From NCBI GenBank assembly GCA_040389165.1, contig JAZKAK010000042.1, forward strand, positions 1 through 21,923: a stretch of DNA of 21,923 bases. The letters are read 5' to 3'. The notes under the pieces were generated by a model. That model saw nothing but the letters and a program-made list of their open reading frames with translations. It did not search any database and was not told where the DNA came from. Source of the stretch: CAIOTO01 sp040389165 (GTDB lineage Bacteria; Pseudomonadota; Alphaproteobacteria; Paracaedibacterales; CAIOTO01). Below, in pieces: positions 6,870 to 15,173 of the stretch (the first letter of the stretch is position 1; each line of letters opens with the position of its first letter). The position numbers were made by a program, and so were the translations under genes.

Positions 6870-8804
6870 TTACATCATTTTATTTAACACATCCAACCTT
6901 GCTTGTATCTGTTGCTTGTCAATAGCAGAAATCCTGTTATCGCTCAACAATTCCATAAGCAAACTTGCTGCCTCGCTTCTTGCCTTACTTGGCAACATGC
7001 TGAATGCGTTATTTTGGAAAAGAATTGCTAAATTCAATTTGAATTGATTTATCGTTTCAAATCCAACTTTTGGATCATTAATGATGAACTTAATAAGCGT
7101 AAGCCCCTCTGACTTCCCGTCAACGCCCCCCTGTGGATCCAATTGCTTCATGATATAAAGATTTGCAACAATCCAATATATCTCCGCACGTTGTTGAATC
7201 GTTAACGTCGTATCATTCATTAAACTTTTATAAATCTTAGTAGCAATTTGTTTAGATACAATTGGGTCTTCGTGAAAAGCGTTAATTACGCAATAATGCG
7301 CAAGTTCTTTTTGATAAACATAGCTTTGCAAGGCATTAAGCTGAATCTTAGACGGCAAATCATTGTACATTTTAAGTGCTTCTGCACGTGATTCAGTTGG
7401 CTTTAAATCCAGCTTAACATGAATGTAATGCTCAGCAAGTTGAATATAATGATTAATGCGATCCTGTGCGCCAAGACTTGTATCTGCCGCCAGTTCTTTC
7501 AATAATGTGTGCGCTTGCGCGTGCGCTTCATCAATAGAAACATCAAAGGTACGCGCTAAATAATAATGCGCAAGCCTCTCTTTTACTTTAGCTTTTTCTA
7601 CTGATGAAATGTTCGAATCAGCAATAATCTCACGCAATAAGGCCAAACGTTTTTCGTTTATACTATCGTCATAAGGATTTTCTATGCTTGCTAGCAAGAA
7701 TTTTGCATCAACACGCAATGGCTCACGTACAGCTTTGTCTTCAAAAACAGCTTTCAATAATTTTGTTGCTTGTTGCAAAGCATCTTTATCAGAGACATCA
7801 AACGCCAAACTCACATAATGATATGCTAATTGGATCATCGCACGCGCTTTGGTCTCGGCCAATACAGTTGAGTCTGCGATAACTTCTTCGAGTAAAGCGA
7901 GCGCTTGTCTTTTTGCCTGCACTGGCTCAAGGTCAAACCCTCCAACCAAGTAAAGCTTCGCCAAATGCCGTTTCGCCCACCCCTTAACATCAGCTGAATA
8001 GGATGTATTTTGTGTAACTTCAACGATTCGGTGAAAGGCTTCAAGTCTTTTTTCAAGCGTTGTATCGCCAAGTGGTGACCACACTGTCATTTCAACAAGA
8101 TTAATGATGGCACGCGCTTTTAAGTCTGGACTAATTGCAATCTGTGTTGCTGCCACTTCTTGATAAAGACGGATAGCCTCTTTCCATGATTCAAGTGCAG
8201 AAAACTGTGTCCGGTGATTTCTATGATTGTCAGCAATCTCCAGCATTGATTTTGCATGCGCATCAATTTCCGTTTCTTTAATCACCGATGTCGCAGGCTT
8301 ATCCGTCACTGGAACTGCAGGCGCAGCTGTTGTTCCTGAGCTATCTGCTACGGATGCCATTGTAGACTCTGCTTTCTCAACGGCCTCAGATTTTAAATGC
8401 TCTTTCTCAATTTCACCTTCAATTTCGGCTTCCATTTCCGCGCTACCTTGTTCAGCACTGGCGTCGGCATCAGCACTTGGGTTAGCTGTTTTCTTTTCGG
8501 TCTCAACATTATCTGATTCAGATTCAACTGAATCTACAGGCTCAATTTTCTTCGGCTTAGGCGTAGCCTTAGTTGCATCTTTTGATTCAGGTTTTGCTTT
8601 AGCAGTCGCTTCAGACTTAGCTGTAGCGCTTGATTTTACAGATGATTTTGATGCGTCCTTAGTGGACGTTGGTGTTGCTTGCGTAGCAGAAGTGACTTCG
8701 GTAACAACCTCTTCAGTTTTGGTAAAACCAATTTCACTGCTTGCCCCCAGAACGATGCCGCTAATTATAAAATTGGTAAAGTGAGTTGGCCATATTTTTT
8801 TCAT
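6870..8804 (-). CDS. Secreted alpha-solenoid protein with long low-complexity N-terminal region
   Basis: No family recognised over the full 644 residues. It has a signal-peptide-like N-terminus (charged start, hydrophobic about 10-22). About residues 28-180 are low complexity, rich in Ala, Lys, Ser, Thr, Glu and Asp, with an acidic patch near 120-145. From about 185 to the end the protein is built from roughly eight helical repeats of 40-50 residues. Each carries a helix like LLKEL/LLREIIADS (near 304, 349, 389, 434, 479 and onward) followed by a second helix like LAHYYLA, so a TPR- or Sel1-like alpha-solenoid for protein binding is likely. GGAGA sits about 11 bases before the ATG. A 143-bp gap separates it from tamB on the same strand, with TATAAT on the minus strand at 8835-8840 as a possible -10. 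Probably periplasmic or exported. Confidence 0.8.
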   Translation of the reverse strand: MKKIWPTHFTNFIISGIVLGASSEIGFTKTEEVVTEVTSATQATPTSTKDASKSSVKSSATAKSEATAKAKPESKDATKATPKPKKIEPVDSVESESDNVETEKKTANPSADADASAEQGSAEMEAEIEGEIEKEHLKSEAVEKAESTMASVADSSGTTAAPAVPVTDKPATSVIKETEIDAHAKSMLEIADNHRNHRTQFSALESWKEAIRLYQEVAATQIAISPDLKARAIINLVEMTVWSPLGDTTLEKRLEAFHRIVEVTQNTSYSADVKGWAKRHLAKLYLVGGFDLEPVQAKRQALALLEEVIADSTVLAETKARAMIQLAYHYVSLAFDVSDKDALQQATKLLKAVFEDKAVREPLRVDAKFLLASIENPYDDSINEKRLALLREIIADSNISSVEKAKVKERLAHYYLARTFDVSIDEAHAQAHTLLKELAADTSLGAQDRINHYIQLAEHYIHVKLDLKPTESRAEALKMYNDLPSKIQLNALQSYVYQKELAHYCVINAFHEDPIVSKQIATKIYKSLMNDTTLTIQQRAEIYWIVANLYIMKQLDPQGGVDGKSEGLTLIKFIINDPKVGFETINQFKLNLAILFQNNAFSMLPSKARSEAASLLMELLSDNRISAIDKQQIQARLDVLNKMM

Positions 8805-8947
8805 AAAAAATCATCTCCGCGCATAGTCATTTAAATTATATAGTTACCATCAGTCTCTAATACGTAACACACAATGTCAATCCCTTGAGGCGTGATTTTC
8901 CTTGAAATAACTTAAAATTCACCATTTTCATCTAAGAGACATACTGC

Positions 8948-11900
8948 CTAATATCGATACACCCAACTTACCCCCGCGCCACTACCTGCATTTTTCTCGC
9001 CAACTTCAAGATCCAAGTAGACATTCTTAACAAGCGCCGTTGATACCGTAGCCTTACTACCAGTGCTGCCCACACTTTGATCAATAGAAATACGCATGTT
9101 TTCAAATTCTTTTCCAACACGAAGCGCCTGTGATGCAGTTTGCCCAGACTCTGACGTGCTCGCCTTCATATCATTTTCCTTAAGCTCAAACGTATCGAAC
9201 CCAAATGAATTTCGAAGACTTTCTAGAAAATTAAGACCTTGCTTATTATTAAGCGAAGCACCAACAGATGCTAATTGCACACTTTGGCCAGCTGAAATTT
9301 TACTCAGCTCTTTCCCAAAAAGAAGCCGTGACAGCACTTCATCTTCAGGCAATGCAGGGTCTGATGTGAATAAAAGTTTAGTAGAAGTAGCATATCCCGA
9401 GAACTGCAATTGCACCGTAACATCTTCAACTTCACGTGTCCCTACAAACCAAACGTTTGGAATGTTTCGGTGATCACTATCATACGTAATCTTTGCTTCT
9501 TTAATTTTGAGAGGCTTGCCAAAGAATGAGAGTTTACCTTTTGTCGCTGTCAGCGTGCCTTCTAAGTACGGTGCAGACAAGTCTCCCTTCACCGTCATTG
9601 AGCCAATCCATTGACTCATCAACCCGAGATTCAGATTGCGTATATAAAAATTCTTATCAATATTAAGTGTAAGCTCAATTGGAAATACCGGCTGACCAGA
9701 ATCTTTCTTCTTCTTTTTATGTGTTTCAAGTGATTCAATTTCAATATGAGTCAGATCATCATCTGTAAATTCTTCAAGCATAACAAGCGAGGGCGTTAGC
9801 GCTACTGCCCCTGTGATCTTACTTTGCAGGCCTGGCCCGTGTATTTTAATATCGCCTGTTGCGCGCATCGTCATGTCATCACGATGCACAACAATCAAGT
9901 CATTCAACTTAAGATCAAGTGCAAAGATGGGCAACGCTAAGCCTGCGAATTCAAAATGTCCTGTGATATCAAGTTCTCCCACATGCGCATCTTTGCGCGT
10001 ACTTTCAAGATTACGCACATCACTCCCGGTCAGCGTCTCAATTACTAATCTCTTGCCAACTGCTTTTAATGTGCCAGCGATATTCGCTATATAGGTGCCA
10101 TTATCCGCACTGTCATATAAACCGTCACGCACCTGAACATGTCCTGAAACATTAGCATTTGAAAGCTCTCCTCCGACGACCAAATTTATATTAAGAATGC
10201 CCCCCAAGCGATCAGGCGTATTAAACAAAGATGAAACCAGTGATACGTCAAGTTCCCCTGTAATTTTAAAATCAATGGCGTTCTTCAACAGAGCATCAGC
10301 ATCCGTTGAAACGAACCCTTTTGCTTTAAAAATGTGCACATTATGTCGTTGCATATACGTATCGATCAATACTTTCTTTTCTTGACGTTCAAACAAAACT
10401 GTCCATGAAAAATCTTTAAAAAGCGCCGTATTGCTTAATGGTCTTGATAAATAAGGCACAAGCTGTGTAAGAATAATATGCCCTTTCCATTGATCAAAAT
10501 GGGATGTTAGCTCAACAGAACCATTCAATAAGCCACCCATGTCCCATGACGAATCAAGTATGCGCGCTGCCACCAATGGTACATTTTCAAAGGCAATCTT
10601 CTGCGTTTTATCAAAACCTTGGATAACGCCCTTTTCACCAACACCAATTAAAAAACTGGGGATTTTATGCGTCTTAAAATCAATGGATACAGGTGACTTT
10701 AGCGCTATATTTTGTTGGTGATGCGTGACCTTAAATGCTTCTAATTGCAGCGTTTGCTTGTGCAACGATACTTGCCCTTTGCCTATTCCATAGGGTAAAT
10801 GCAGGATTGATTCCTTGCCCGTTGTAACGACAAGTGAACCATTTCCCTGATTAAATTCCACATGAGCAGTTGTATGTCCTAAAGAAGCGCCGCCAGCTAC
10901 GCCATCCGACAGCGTGCACGAAAACGAACCATTTAATGCATGATTTAATTGAATAGCTGCACGCCCATTCCCATGAAGAACGCCATTTGTCAACTTTGCA
11001 TAATCAATAGCCAACGATCCATCAATATGCGCGCCATCACCATGCACATGAATTTTCAAGGCACTGTCTTTTACCCATTCCCATGCGGGTTTTAAATCGA
11101 TCTTACAGCCAGTTTTGTCAAACAAAGCCGTGCCTGTAAAACGATGATCATTAACCATCAATACAAATGCGCCGCCAGATGCATCAAATAAAATGCCCTT
11201 CTCACTGGCAATGTCAATCACATGCCCATCGATTGTTATCATTGCGTGTCCAAGCGCGCTATTGATACCTACATCGTTAATCGCGCCATCGAATTTAAAA
11301 GGCATCTCTTGAAAACTACCGGCGCCATTGATATGCAACGTGCGTATTGGCAATAACATGGTGACCGCACCCTTAATCGACACGTCCGCATCACTTGATC
11401 CCTCGTAATCGAATGTAATACGCTCTACATCGAACGCCAGATTACCCGATCCTTTAACAAGACCGCCGTTTTGCACAACAACATTCTGAATAGGTGTAGT
11501 GTGCTGTTCGAGCATTTGCTTAAGTTTAAGATCAAACGTCACCGTATTTTTTCCAGTAATAAGCTGAACGCGGGTATCACCATCAATCGTTGCAAGCTGA
11601 ACCATCGTTTTTTGTTGATCAGCGACAATCGAAAAACTGCCACTCGGCAACAGTGCATCTAAATCGGCAATTTGCACGTCACCTTCTACTGTTAATGGAA
11701 AGCCGCCCATCACGCCATCGAGATCGTTCAAACGAAGTGTGACCACGGCCCCCTTCCCTTTAGGAGACAAACGGAACGTCCCTTCCACTGGCGCCTCATT
11801 CTTGCGCGTGCTGTCCACTATTGATTTCAATTCAACAAGCGATTCTACGCCATCTTTTTGGAAATGAAATGAAAGATTCGCCGTCGGAGTTTTTAACACG

Positions 11901-12346
11901 TCAATGTGCGCGCGTTTCAACATAGTTTGATCAAGTATAATCGGCGCCATCGTTGTTATGATTGCCGATAACTGACCATCTATTTTAGGTGCTGGGTGAG
12001 CATTAACACTACGGAGCCATTCAAAACGGCTTAATGCGATCTGTTCGATATGTACTTTTCCGCGCAATAACATGGACGCAGCAAGATCAATGCGCAAATC
12101 ATGCATCTGCGCCAAATCACCTGATCCATCGGAAATATTAAGTGTGTTAATCGCAAGATGAAATGGCAAGACACCACTCACGCCGTCTATTTTCACCGAC
12201 ATGCCATGTGGTTTGATCAATCGTGTTATAATATATTGCACAACGTGTGATTTAATGTACGGAATTTGAACGCAACCCAGCATCACCATCACAGAAATGC
12301 TCAGTGTTACGATTGTATTTCGAAAATAACGTATCAATGATGACAC
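8948..12346 (-). CDS. tamB: TamB-type translocation and assembly module protein (DUF490)
   Basis: Large inner-membrane-anchored periplasmic bridge protein involved in outer-membrane biogenesis and phospholipid transport, usually partnered with TamA. The N-terminus has one transmembrane segment, then an AsmA-like beginning (SVKIDGVSGVLPFHLAINTL), and a long repetitive beta-rich body suited to the hydrophobic groove. The C-terminal domain is diagnostic: GTLTATKGKLSFFGKPL, then SDPALPEDEVLSRLLFGK starting about 138 residues from the end, and a closing GAGVSWVYRY. I chose GTG at 12346, preceded by AAGGGG with a 6-base spacer (1132 residues). The longest frame begins at TTG 12394 (1148 residues) without a ribosome binding site. 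Length is slightly below that of E. coli TamB. No tamA is present in this window. Confidence 0.92.
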   Translation of the reverse strand: MSSLIRYFRNTIVTLSISVMVMLGCVQIPYIKSHVVQYIITRLIKPHGMSVKIDGVSGVLPFHLAINTLNISDGSGDLAQMHDLRIDLAASMLLRGKVHIEQIALSRFEWLRSVNAHPAPKIDGQLSAIITTMAPIILDQTMLKRAHIDVLKTPTANLSFHFQKDGVESLVELKSIVDSTRKNEAPVEGTFRLSPKGKGAVVTLRLNDLDGVMGGFPLTVEGDVQIADLDALLPSGSFSIVADQQKTMVQLATIDGDTRVQLITGKNTVTFDLKLKQMLEQHTTPIQNVVVQNGGLVKGSGNLAFDVERITFDYEGSSDADVSIKGAVTMLLPIRTLHINGAGSFQEMPFKFDGAINDVGINSALGHAMITIDGHVIDIASEKGILFDASGGAFVLMVNDHRFTGTALFDKTGCKIDLKPAWEWVKDSALKIHVHGDGAHIDGSLAIDYAKLTNGVLHGNGRAAIQLNHALNGSFSCTLSDGVAGGASLGHTTAHVEFNQGNGSLVVTTGKESILHLPYGIGKGQVSLHKQTLQLEAFKVTHHQQNIALKSPVSIDFKTHKIPSFLIGVGEKGVIQGFDKTQKIAFENVPLVAARILDSSWDMGGLLNGSVELTSHFDQWKGHIILTQLVPYLSRPLSNTALFKDFSWTVLFERQEKKVLIDTYMQRHNVHIFKAKGFVSTDADALLKNAIDFKITGELDVSLVSSLFNTPDRLGGILNINLVVGGELSNANVSGHVQVRDGLYDSADNGTYIANIAGTLKAVGKRLVIETLTGSDVRNLESTRKDAHVGELDITGHFEFAGLALPIFALDLKLNDLIVVHRDDMTMRATGDIKIHGPGLQSKITGAVALTPSLVMLEEFTDDDLTHIEIESLETHKKKKKDSGQPVFPIELTLNIDKNFYIRNLNLGLMSQWIGSMTVKGDLSAPYLEGTLTATKGKLSFFGKPLKIKEAKITYDSDHRNIPNVWFVGTREVEDVTVQLQFSGYATSTKLLFTSDPALPEDEVLSRLLFGKELSKISAGQSVQLASVGASLNNKQGLNFLESLRNSFGFDTFELKENDMKASTSESGQTASQALRVGKEFENMRISIDQSVGSTGSKATVSTALVKNVYLDLEVGEKNAGSGAGVSWVYRY

Positions 12347-12414
12347 AGAAGACCCCTTGGTCCTAAGGGTAAAGGTTCGTTGCAAATGGAGCAAGGAGAT
12401 TTGTCAACGCACCC

Positions 12415-12690
12415 TTAATGGTGAACATAAACATCCCGGCGATGCCCGACATCAATAGCCACTATTGTGAAGGTTTCGTCTTCAATATCAGCAATGACAC
12501 GATAATCACCAATCCGATATGACCAATACCCTGACAATTCACCCGTCAAAGGCTTTCCATAAAGACGCGGCTCATCAGCACTCAAAACACGATACTTTAA
12601 AAACGCTAGAATGCGAATTTTAGTGACTTGATCAATTCGCTTTAATTGCTTATCAAATAGCTTTGTTGATCTCAGCTGCCAAGTCATCAT
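12415..12690 (-). CDS. RelE/ParE-superfamily toxin
   Basis: A 91-residue basic protein with the RelE pattern: MTWQLRSTKLFDKQLKRID at the start, then YGKPLTGELSGYWSYRIGDY followed by RVIADIEDE and closing AIDVGHRRDVY. RelE-family toxins cleave mRNA on the ribosome. The conserved Arg residues of the core and the HRRDVY end are present, so it looks intact. It overlaps the antitoxin gene by 38 bp in another frame, typical of coupled toxin-antitoxin pairs. A double ATG leaves the start uncertain by one codon. RelE versus ParE (gyrase) activity cannot be separated by eye. Confidence 0.88.
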   Translation of the reverse strand: MMTWQLRSTKLFDKQLKRIDQVTKIRILAFLKYRVLSADEPRLYGKPLTGELSGYWSYRIGDYRVIADIEDETFTIVAIDVGHRRDVYVHH

Positions 12691-12913
12691 GTGAAATCTC
12701 GTTTCTGTGCATTAATTCATCTAATGTATACGTTTCAAGCATGCCGTTTTTCTTGGCAATTTCATAGTCAGAGACAGCCTGATAGATTCTTTCATATTCA
12801 TCAAGGTACTCAGATATAGCTTCTTTCATGTAATAACTCTTTGATCGATGGGTTTTCTCAGCTAATGCACTTAAGCGAATATCCAAGTCTTCGGGTAAAC
12901 GTACGCCTGCCAT
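12653..12913 (-). CDS. RelB-like ribbon-helix-helix antitoxin
   Basis: An 86-residue protein. MAGVRLPEDLDIRLSALAEK gives the beta-strand and first helix of a ribbon-helix-helix DNA-binding domain, and SYYMKEAISEYLDEYE is the second helix. The acidic C-terminal part (from about 48) should wrap the toxin. First gene of the pair: the toxin start overlaps its end. GGAG lies about 8 bases before the ATG, and a perfect palindrome at 12952-12968 is the likely operator for autoregulation. Related RHH antitoxins (DUF6290/TraY-like) pair with RelE toxins in many alphaproteobacteria. Confidence 0.88.
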   Translation of the reverse strand: MAGVRLPEDLDIRLSALAEKTHRSKSYYMKEAISEYLDEYERIYQAVSDYEIAKKNGMLETYTLDELMHRNEISHDDLAAEINKAI

Positions 12914-12951
12914 GATACATGCTCCTTTTCATATCTCATTTTCCTAATGAT

Positions 12952-12968
12952 AACATGTTTTACATGTT
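12952..12968. promoter_or_regulatory. Palindromic operator of the toxin-antitoxin operon
   Basis: AACATGT (12952-12958) and ACATGTT (12962-12968) are perfect inverted repeats separated by three bases, 39 bp upstream of the antitoxin ATG. The position and symmetry fit binding by a ribbon-helix-helix dimer pair that represses its own operon. Confidence 0.6.
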
Positions 12969-13018
12969 TCACAAATTATTTAATCATCCGAGCAGAGCGA
13001 ACGAAGACATCAAGATTC

Positions 13019-13054
13019 GAGCAGCACAGTGTACACGTGTACATGAGCAGCACA
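13019..13054. other. 14-bp perfect palindrome framed by direct repeats
   Basis: TGTACACGTGTACA (13030-13043) is a perfect palindrome lying between two copies of GAGCAGCACA (13019-13028 and 13045-13054). It lies between the toxin-antitoxin promoter and rnc, about 120 bp upstream of rnc. It could be a regulator site or the scar of a small inverted element. No function is assigned. Confidence 0.5.
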
Positions 13055-13160
13055 AATATCGCAGAGGGCTGCACTAATCGAAAGTTAGTGAAAATGGTAG
13101 TAGTATGATATTCTGCCCACACCGCTTAAAGCAAAAATCACAAACAAACACGAGCCACAC

Positions 13161-13850
13161 ATGACTAAACCGCACTTGCCATCACTAGAAACCATTATTG
13201 GTTACACATTTAAAACGCCCACATTGCTTGAAAAAGCGTTAGCGCACCCCAGCGCAAAGCCCCGCAACAAAGACTTCGAGCGATTTGAATTTCTTGGGGA
13301 TCGTGTGTTGGGACTAACCATGGCCGCTGTGCTGTTGGAACTGTTCCCCAATGAACCAGAAGGACATCTGGCAAAACGCCAAGCGGTTCTGGTATCGAGG
13401 GAATCTTGCCAAACGGTGGCAGGTTTAATCCAATTGGAAACTTATATTCATGCTATTTGTGACTCTGGTGTGCACGCATCTAACATGATGGCTATTTTAG
13501 CGGATGCGGTGGAATCACTATTGGGCGCGATGTATTTAGATGGAGGAATTGATCCTTGTCACGTCTTCGTGCGACGCTTTTGGGCAGATTTATTTCACGA
13601 TTCAAAAGAACCGCCTAAAGACGCCAAATCAAGTTTGCAAGAATGGCTGCAAAAACGAGGAAAACCAACGCCGGTGTATACGCCCATTGGGATTACGGGA
13701 CCCGCGCACAACCCAACATTTGAATGTGAATTACAGTTAACAGGATTGCCAACGTTCAACGGAACGGGACGCAATCGACGCATGGCCGAACAAGATGCAG
13801 CCAAAGCAGCGATGGAGTTTATAAATAACGCACGAAATAAATTGAAATGA
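13161..13850 (+). CDS. rnc: Ribonuclease III
   Basis: Cleaves double-stranded RNA and matures rRNA and some mRNAs. The 229 residues are normal length. The N-terminal nuclease domain carries the signature ERFEFLGDRVLGL (about 40-52) with the catalytic Glu and Asp, and the second acidic cluster in ADAVESLLGAMYLDGG (about 114-129). The C-terminal dsRNA-binding domain (about 155-225) has SSLQEWLQKRG and ends with GRNRRMAEQDAAKAAMEF. The signature has Arg where E. coli has Ser (LGDS), as is common in alphaproteobacteria. The usual neighbours lepB and era are absent here, so the gene is outside the common lepB-rnc-era operon. The start matches family N-termini, with only a weak ribosome binding site. 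Confidence 0.96.
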   Translation: MTKPHLPSLETIIGYTFKTPTLLEKALAHPSAKPRNKDFERFEFLGDRVLGLTMAAVLLELFPNEPEGHLAKRQAVLVSRESCQTVAGLIQLETYIHAICDSGVHASNMMAILADAVESLLGAMYLDGGIDPCHVFVRRFWADLFHDSKEPPKDAKSSLQEWLQKRGKPTPVYTPIGITGPAHNPTFECELQLTGLPTFNGTGRNRRMAEQDAAKAAMEFINNARNKLK

Positions 13851-13879
13851 AAAAAATCGGGCTTCTGATTAAGAAACCC
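13850..13879 (-). terminator. Rho-independent terminator for the octapeptide-repeat gene
   Basis: Read on the minus strand: GGGTTTC, a 7-base loop, GAAGCCC (13859-13879, one mismatch), then GA and a run of T (13850-13856). It follows the stop of the minus-strand gene at 13959 and touches the end of rnc. In the plus direction there is no T-run. Confidence 0.55.
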
Positions 13880-13898
13880 AATGGTGATACCTGAACTT

Positions 13899-13932
13899 TT
13901 GTCATCCTCGTGCTTGACACGAGGATCTCTAC
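13899..13932. repeat. Single-arm copy of the hairpin repeat
   Basis: TTGTCATCCTCGTG pairs as ATCCTCGTG / CACGAGGAT (13904-13912 and 13918-13926) around the conserved loop CTTGA, followed by CTCTACA. The stem differs from other copies by compensating changes on both sides. Downstream bases (AAAGCGGCATATAGTT) resemble the interior left side of the element at 15051-15173. It could serve as a second terminator for rnc or the convergent gene. Confidence 0.65.
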
Positions 13933-13958
13933 AATTAAAGCGGCATATAGTTGGGTTT

Positions 13959-14849
13959 TTAAAGCACAGCTATATTAGCACCCATAGAGACAATTTCATC
14001 TGTTGTTAGCCCATTTACATTAGCACTACCTAAGCGACTAAACACAGCCGATGTCAACTGGCTTAATTGATTGGCGGATAAGCCAGGCATAGCTACTGCT
14101 GGTATCTTCGCAATTACACTTGATTTTAGTCCACAAAACGTATCTGTTGCTATTCCACTTATGTTTGTGCTGTTAAGCCCTAAAACATTTGCCGTTGTAA
14201 GACCGCTTGCAAGGTCGCTACTTGCAAAGGCAGCCAATTGAGCCGTCGTTAAGCCTGCAACGCCACCAGATGTTAAGCCAATCAGCTGAGAACTAACCAG
14301 CAAAGTCATAGCTGCAGTTGTAAGTCCTGAGATATTAGCACTTGTAAATCCTGATATATTTGCTGACGTTAACCCTCCCGTCACGACATCGGAAAAAAGA
14401 GCTGCCACTTGATCAGTGGTTAAACCACTTATAGCACTACTTGTTAATTCTGCCACTCGTGTAGAGCTAAACACAGTGGACGTAAGCATCGTAGTCGGTA
14501 TTCCAGAGATATTAGCTGCATTAAATCCAGCAAAAGCTGAGGCTGTTAAGCCAGTCAAAACTTTTGATTGAATTCCTTGAAGTGCAGAACTTGTAAGAGC
14601 GGCTACTTGGCTGGAAGAAAAAGCTAACACTCGACTGGAAACGAGAGAAGACACTTGTGTTGAGCTTAACGCAGCCATTTGAGTTGGAGTAAGGGCTTTT
14701 AGCTGAACGGTTGTAAGCGCTGCTATGCCAGTGATTGGAATTGCTGCGATTCTATCTGTTGTTAAAAGGTTAATAGAGGTTGCAAATAACTCTGCATTCA
14801 AGCCCGAAGCTGCCAATATAATTGGTAAATACTTAATATAATTTCTCAT
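13959..14849 (-). CDS. Exported octapeptide-repeat protein
   Basis: No family recognised. After a signal peptide (MRNYIKYLPIILAASGLNA) almost the whole 296-residue protein is an eight-residue repeat of the form [ST]-[ST]-x-x-[VIL]-x-x-[LFI]. Examples are TSANISGF, TSANISGL, TTAQLAAF, TTANVLGL, NSTNISGI and SANQLSQL, with occasional 1-2 residue insertions. About 30 units are visible. The regular spacing of one large hydrophobic per four residues suggests a compact solenoid or fibre; the fold is unknown. It has essentially no charged surface residues and a single Cys, consistent with an exported structural or surface protein. The start was set at 14849 because GGAG lies 8 bases upstream; the longer frame from 14882 has no ribosome binding site. 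A TTAA-N7-TTAA site is 97 bp upstream. Confidence 0.75.
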   Translation of the reverse strand: MRNYIKYLPIILAASGLNAELFATSINLLTTDRIAAIPITGIAALTTVQLKALTPTQMAALSSTQVSSLVSSRVLAFSSSQVAALTSSALQGIQSKVLTGLTASAFAGFNAANISGIPTTMLTSTVFSSTRVAELTSSAISGLTTDQVAALFSDVVTGGLTSANISGFTSANISGLTTAAMTLLVSSQLIGLTSGGVAGLTTAQLAAFASSDLASGLTTANVLGLNSTNISGIATDTFCGLKSSVIAKIPAVAMPGLSANQLSQLTSAVFSRLGSANVNGLTTDEIVSMGANIAVL

Positions 14850-14945
14850 TTTAATGACTCCATAATTTGATTTAATAAACATGTTGAGATACCAAAAATT
14901 CTAAATTATGAACTTCCTCTCAATTATCATTTTATTGCCAATTCA

Positions 14946-14960
14946 TTAATAAATGATTAA
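14946..14960. promoter_or_regulatory. Putative CtrA box upstream of the octapeptide-repeat gene
   Basis: TTAA (14946-14949), seven bases, TTAA (14957-14960), 97 bp upstream of the minus-strand start at 14849. The outermost C of the full consensus is missing on both strands, and the surroundings are AT-rich, so chance is a real alternative. Confidence 0.35.
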
Positions 14961-15050
14961 TTAGGTGAAAATCTTAAGATGTATATAATATGAAGATATT
15001 TTGGCTGCGTATGCAGAACGCTCGCGTCTAAAAATATGCTGCCCGTCACT

Positions 15051-15173
15051 TTGTCATCTTCGGACTCGATCCAAGATCTCTGCGGTGAAAGAAGCATACA
15101 GTTTGATTTTTTACACTTATACTATTTGCCGTTGAACCTTTATAGATCCTCGGATCAAGTCCGAGGATGACAA
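15051..15173. repeat. Inverted-repeat hairpin element
   Basis: Left arm TTGTCATCTTCGGACTCGAT (15051-15070, second half of its hairpin partly deleted) and right arm 15140-15173, the inverted form ending GGATGACAAG. The interior holds ACTATTTGCCGTTGAACC, shared with other copies. Outside, ATGCTGCCCGTCAC (left, 15036-15049) and TAACGAGCAGTATG (right, about 15331-15344) form outer arms like those of the element at 18226-18389. Most of the 708-bp gap between 14850 and 15557 consists of this element, its tandem array, CtrA boxes and AT-rich leader. Confidence 0.75.

Noticed and set aside
8227..8784. 185-residue plus-strand open frame rich in Ala and Ser
   Set aside because: It lies wholly antisense to the low-complexity leader of the secreted solenoid gene; its composition mirrors that region's codons and it has no ribosome binding site.
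9096..11662. Several plus-strand frames of 60-125 residues inside tamB
   Set aside because: All are antisense shadows of a clear family member; no start signals or recognisable motifs.
12347..12394. Longer tamB start at TTG 12394
   Set aside because: No Shine-Dalgarno sequence precedes it, while GTG 12346 has AAGGGG at good spacing and gives a normal anchor N-terminus.
14850..14882. Longer start for the octapeptide-repeat gene at 14882
   Set aside because: No ribosome binding site, and the extra 11 residues would spoil the signal peptide; ATG 14849 has GGAG at good spacing.
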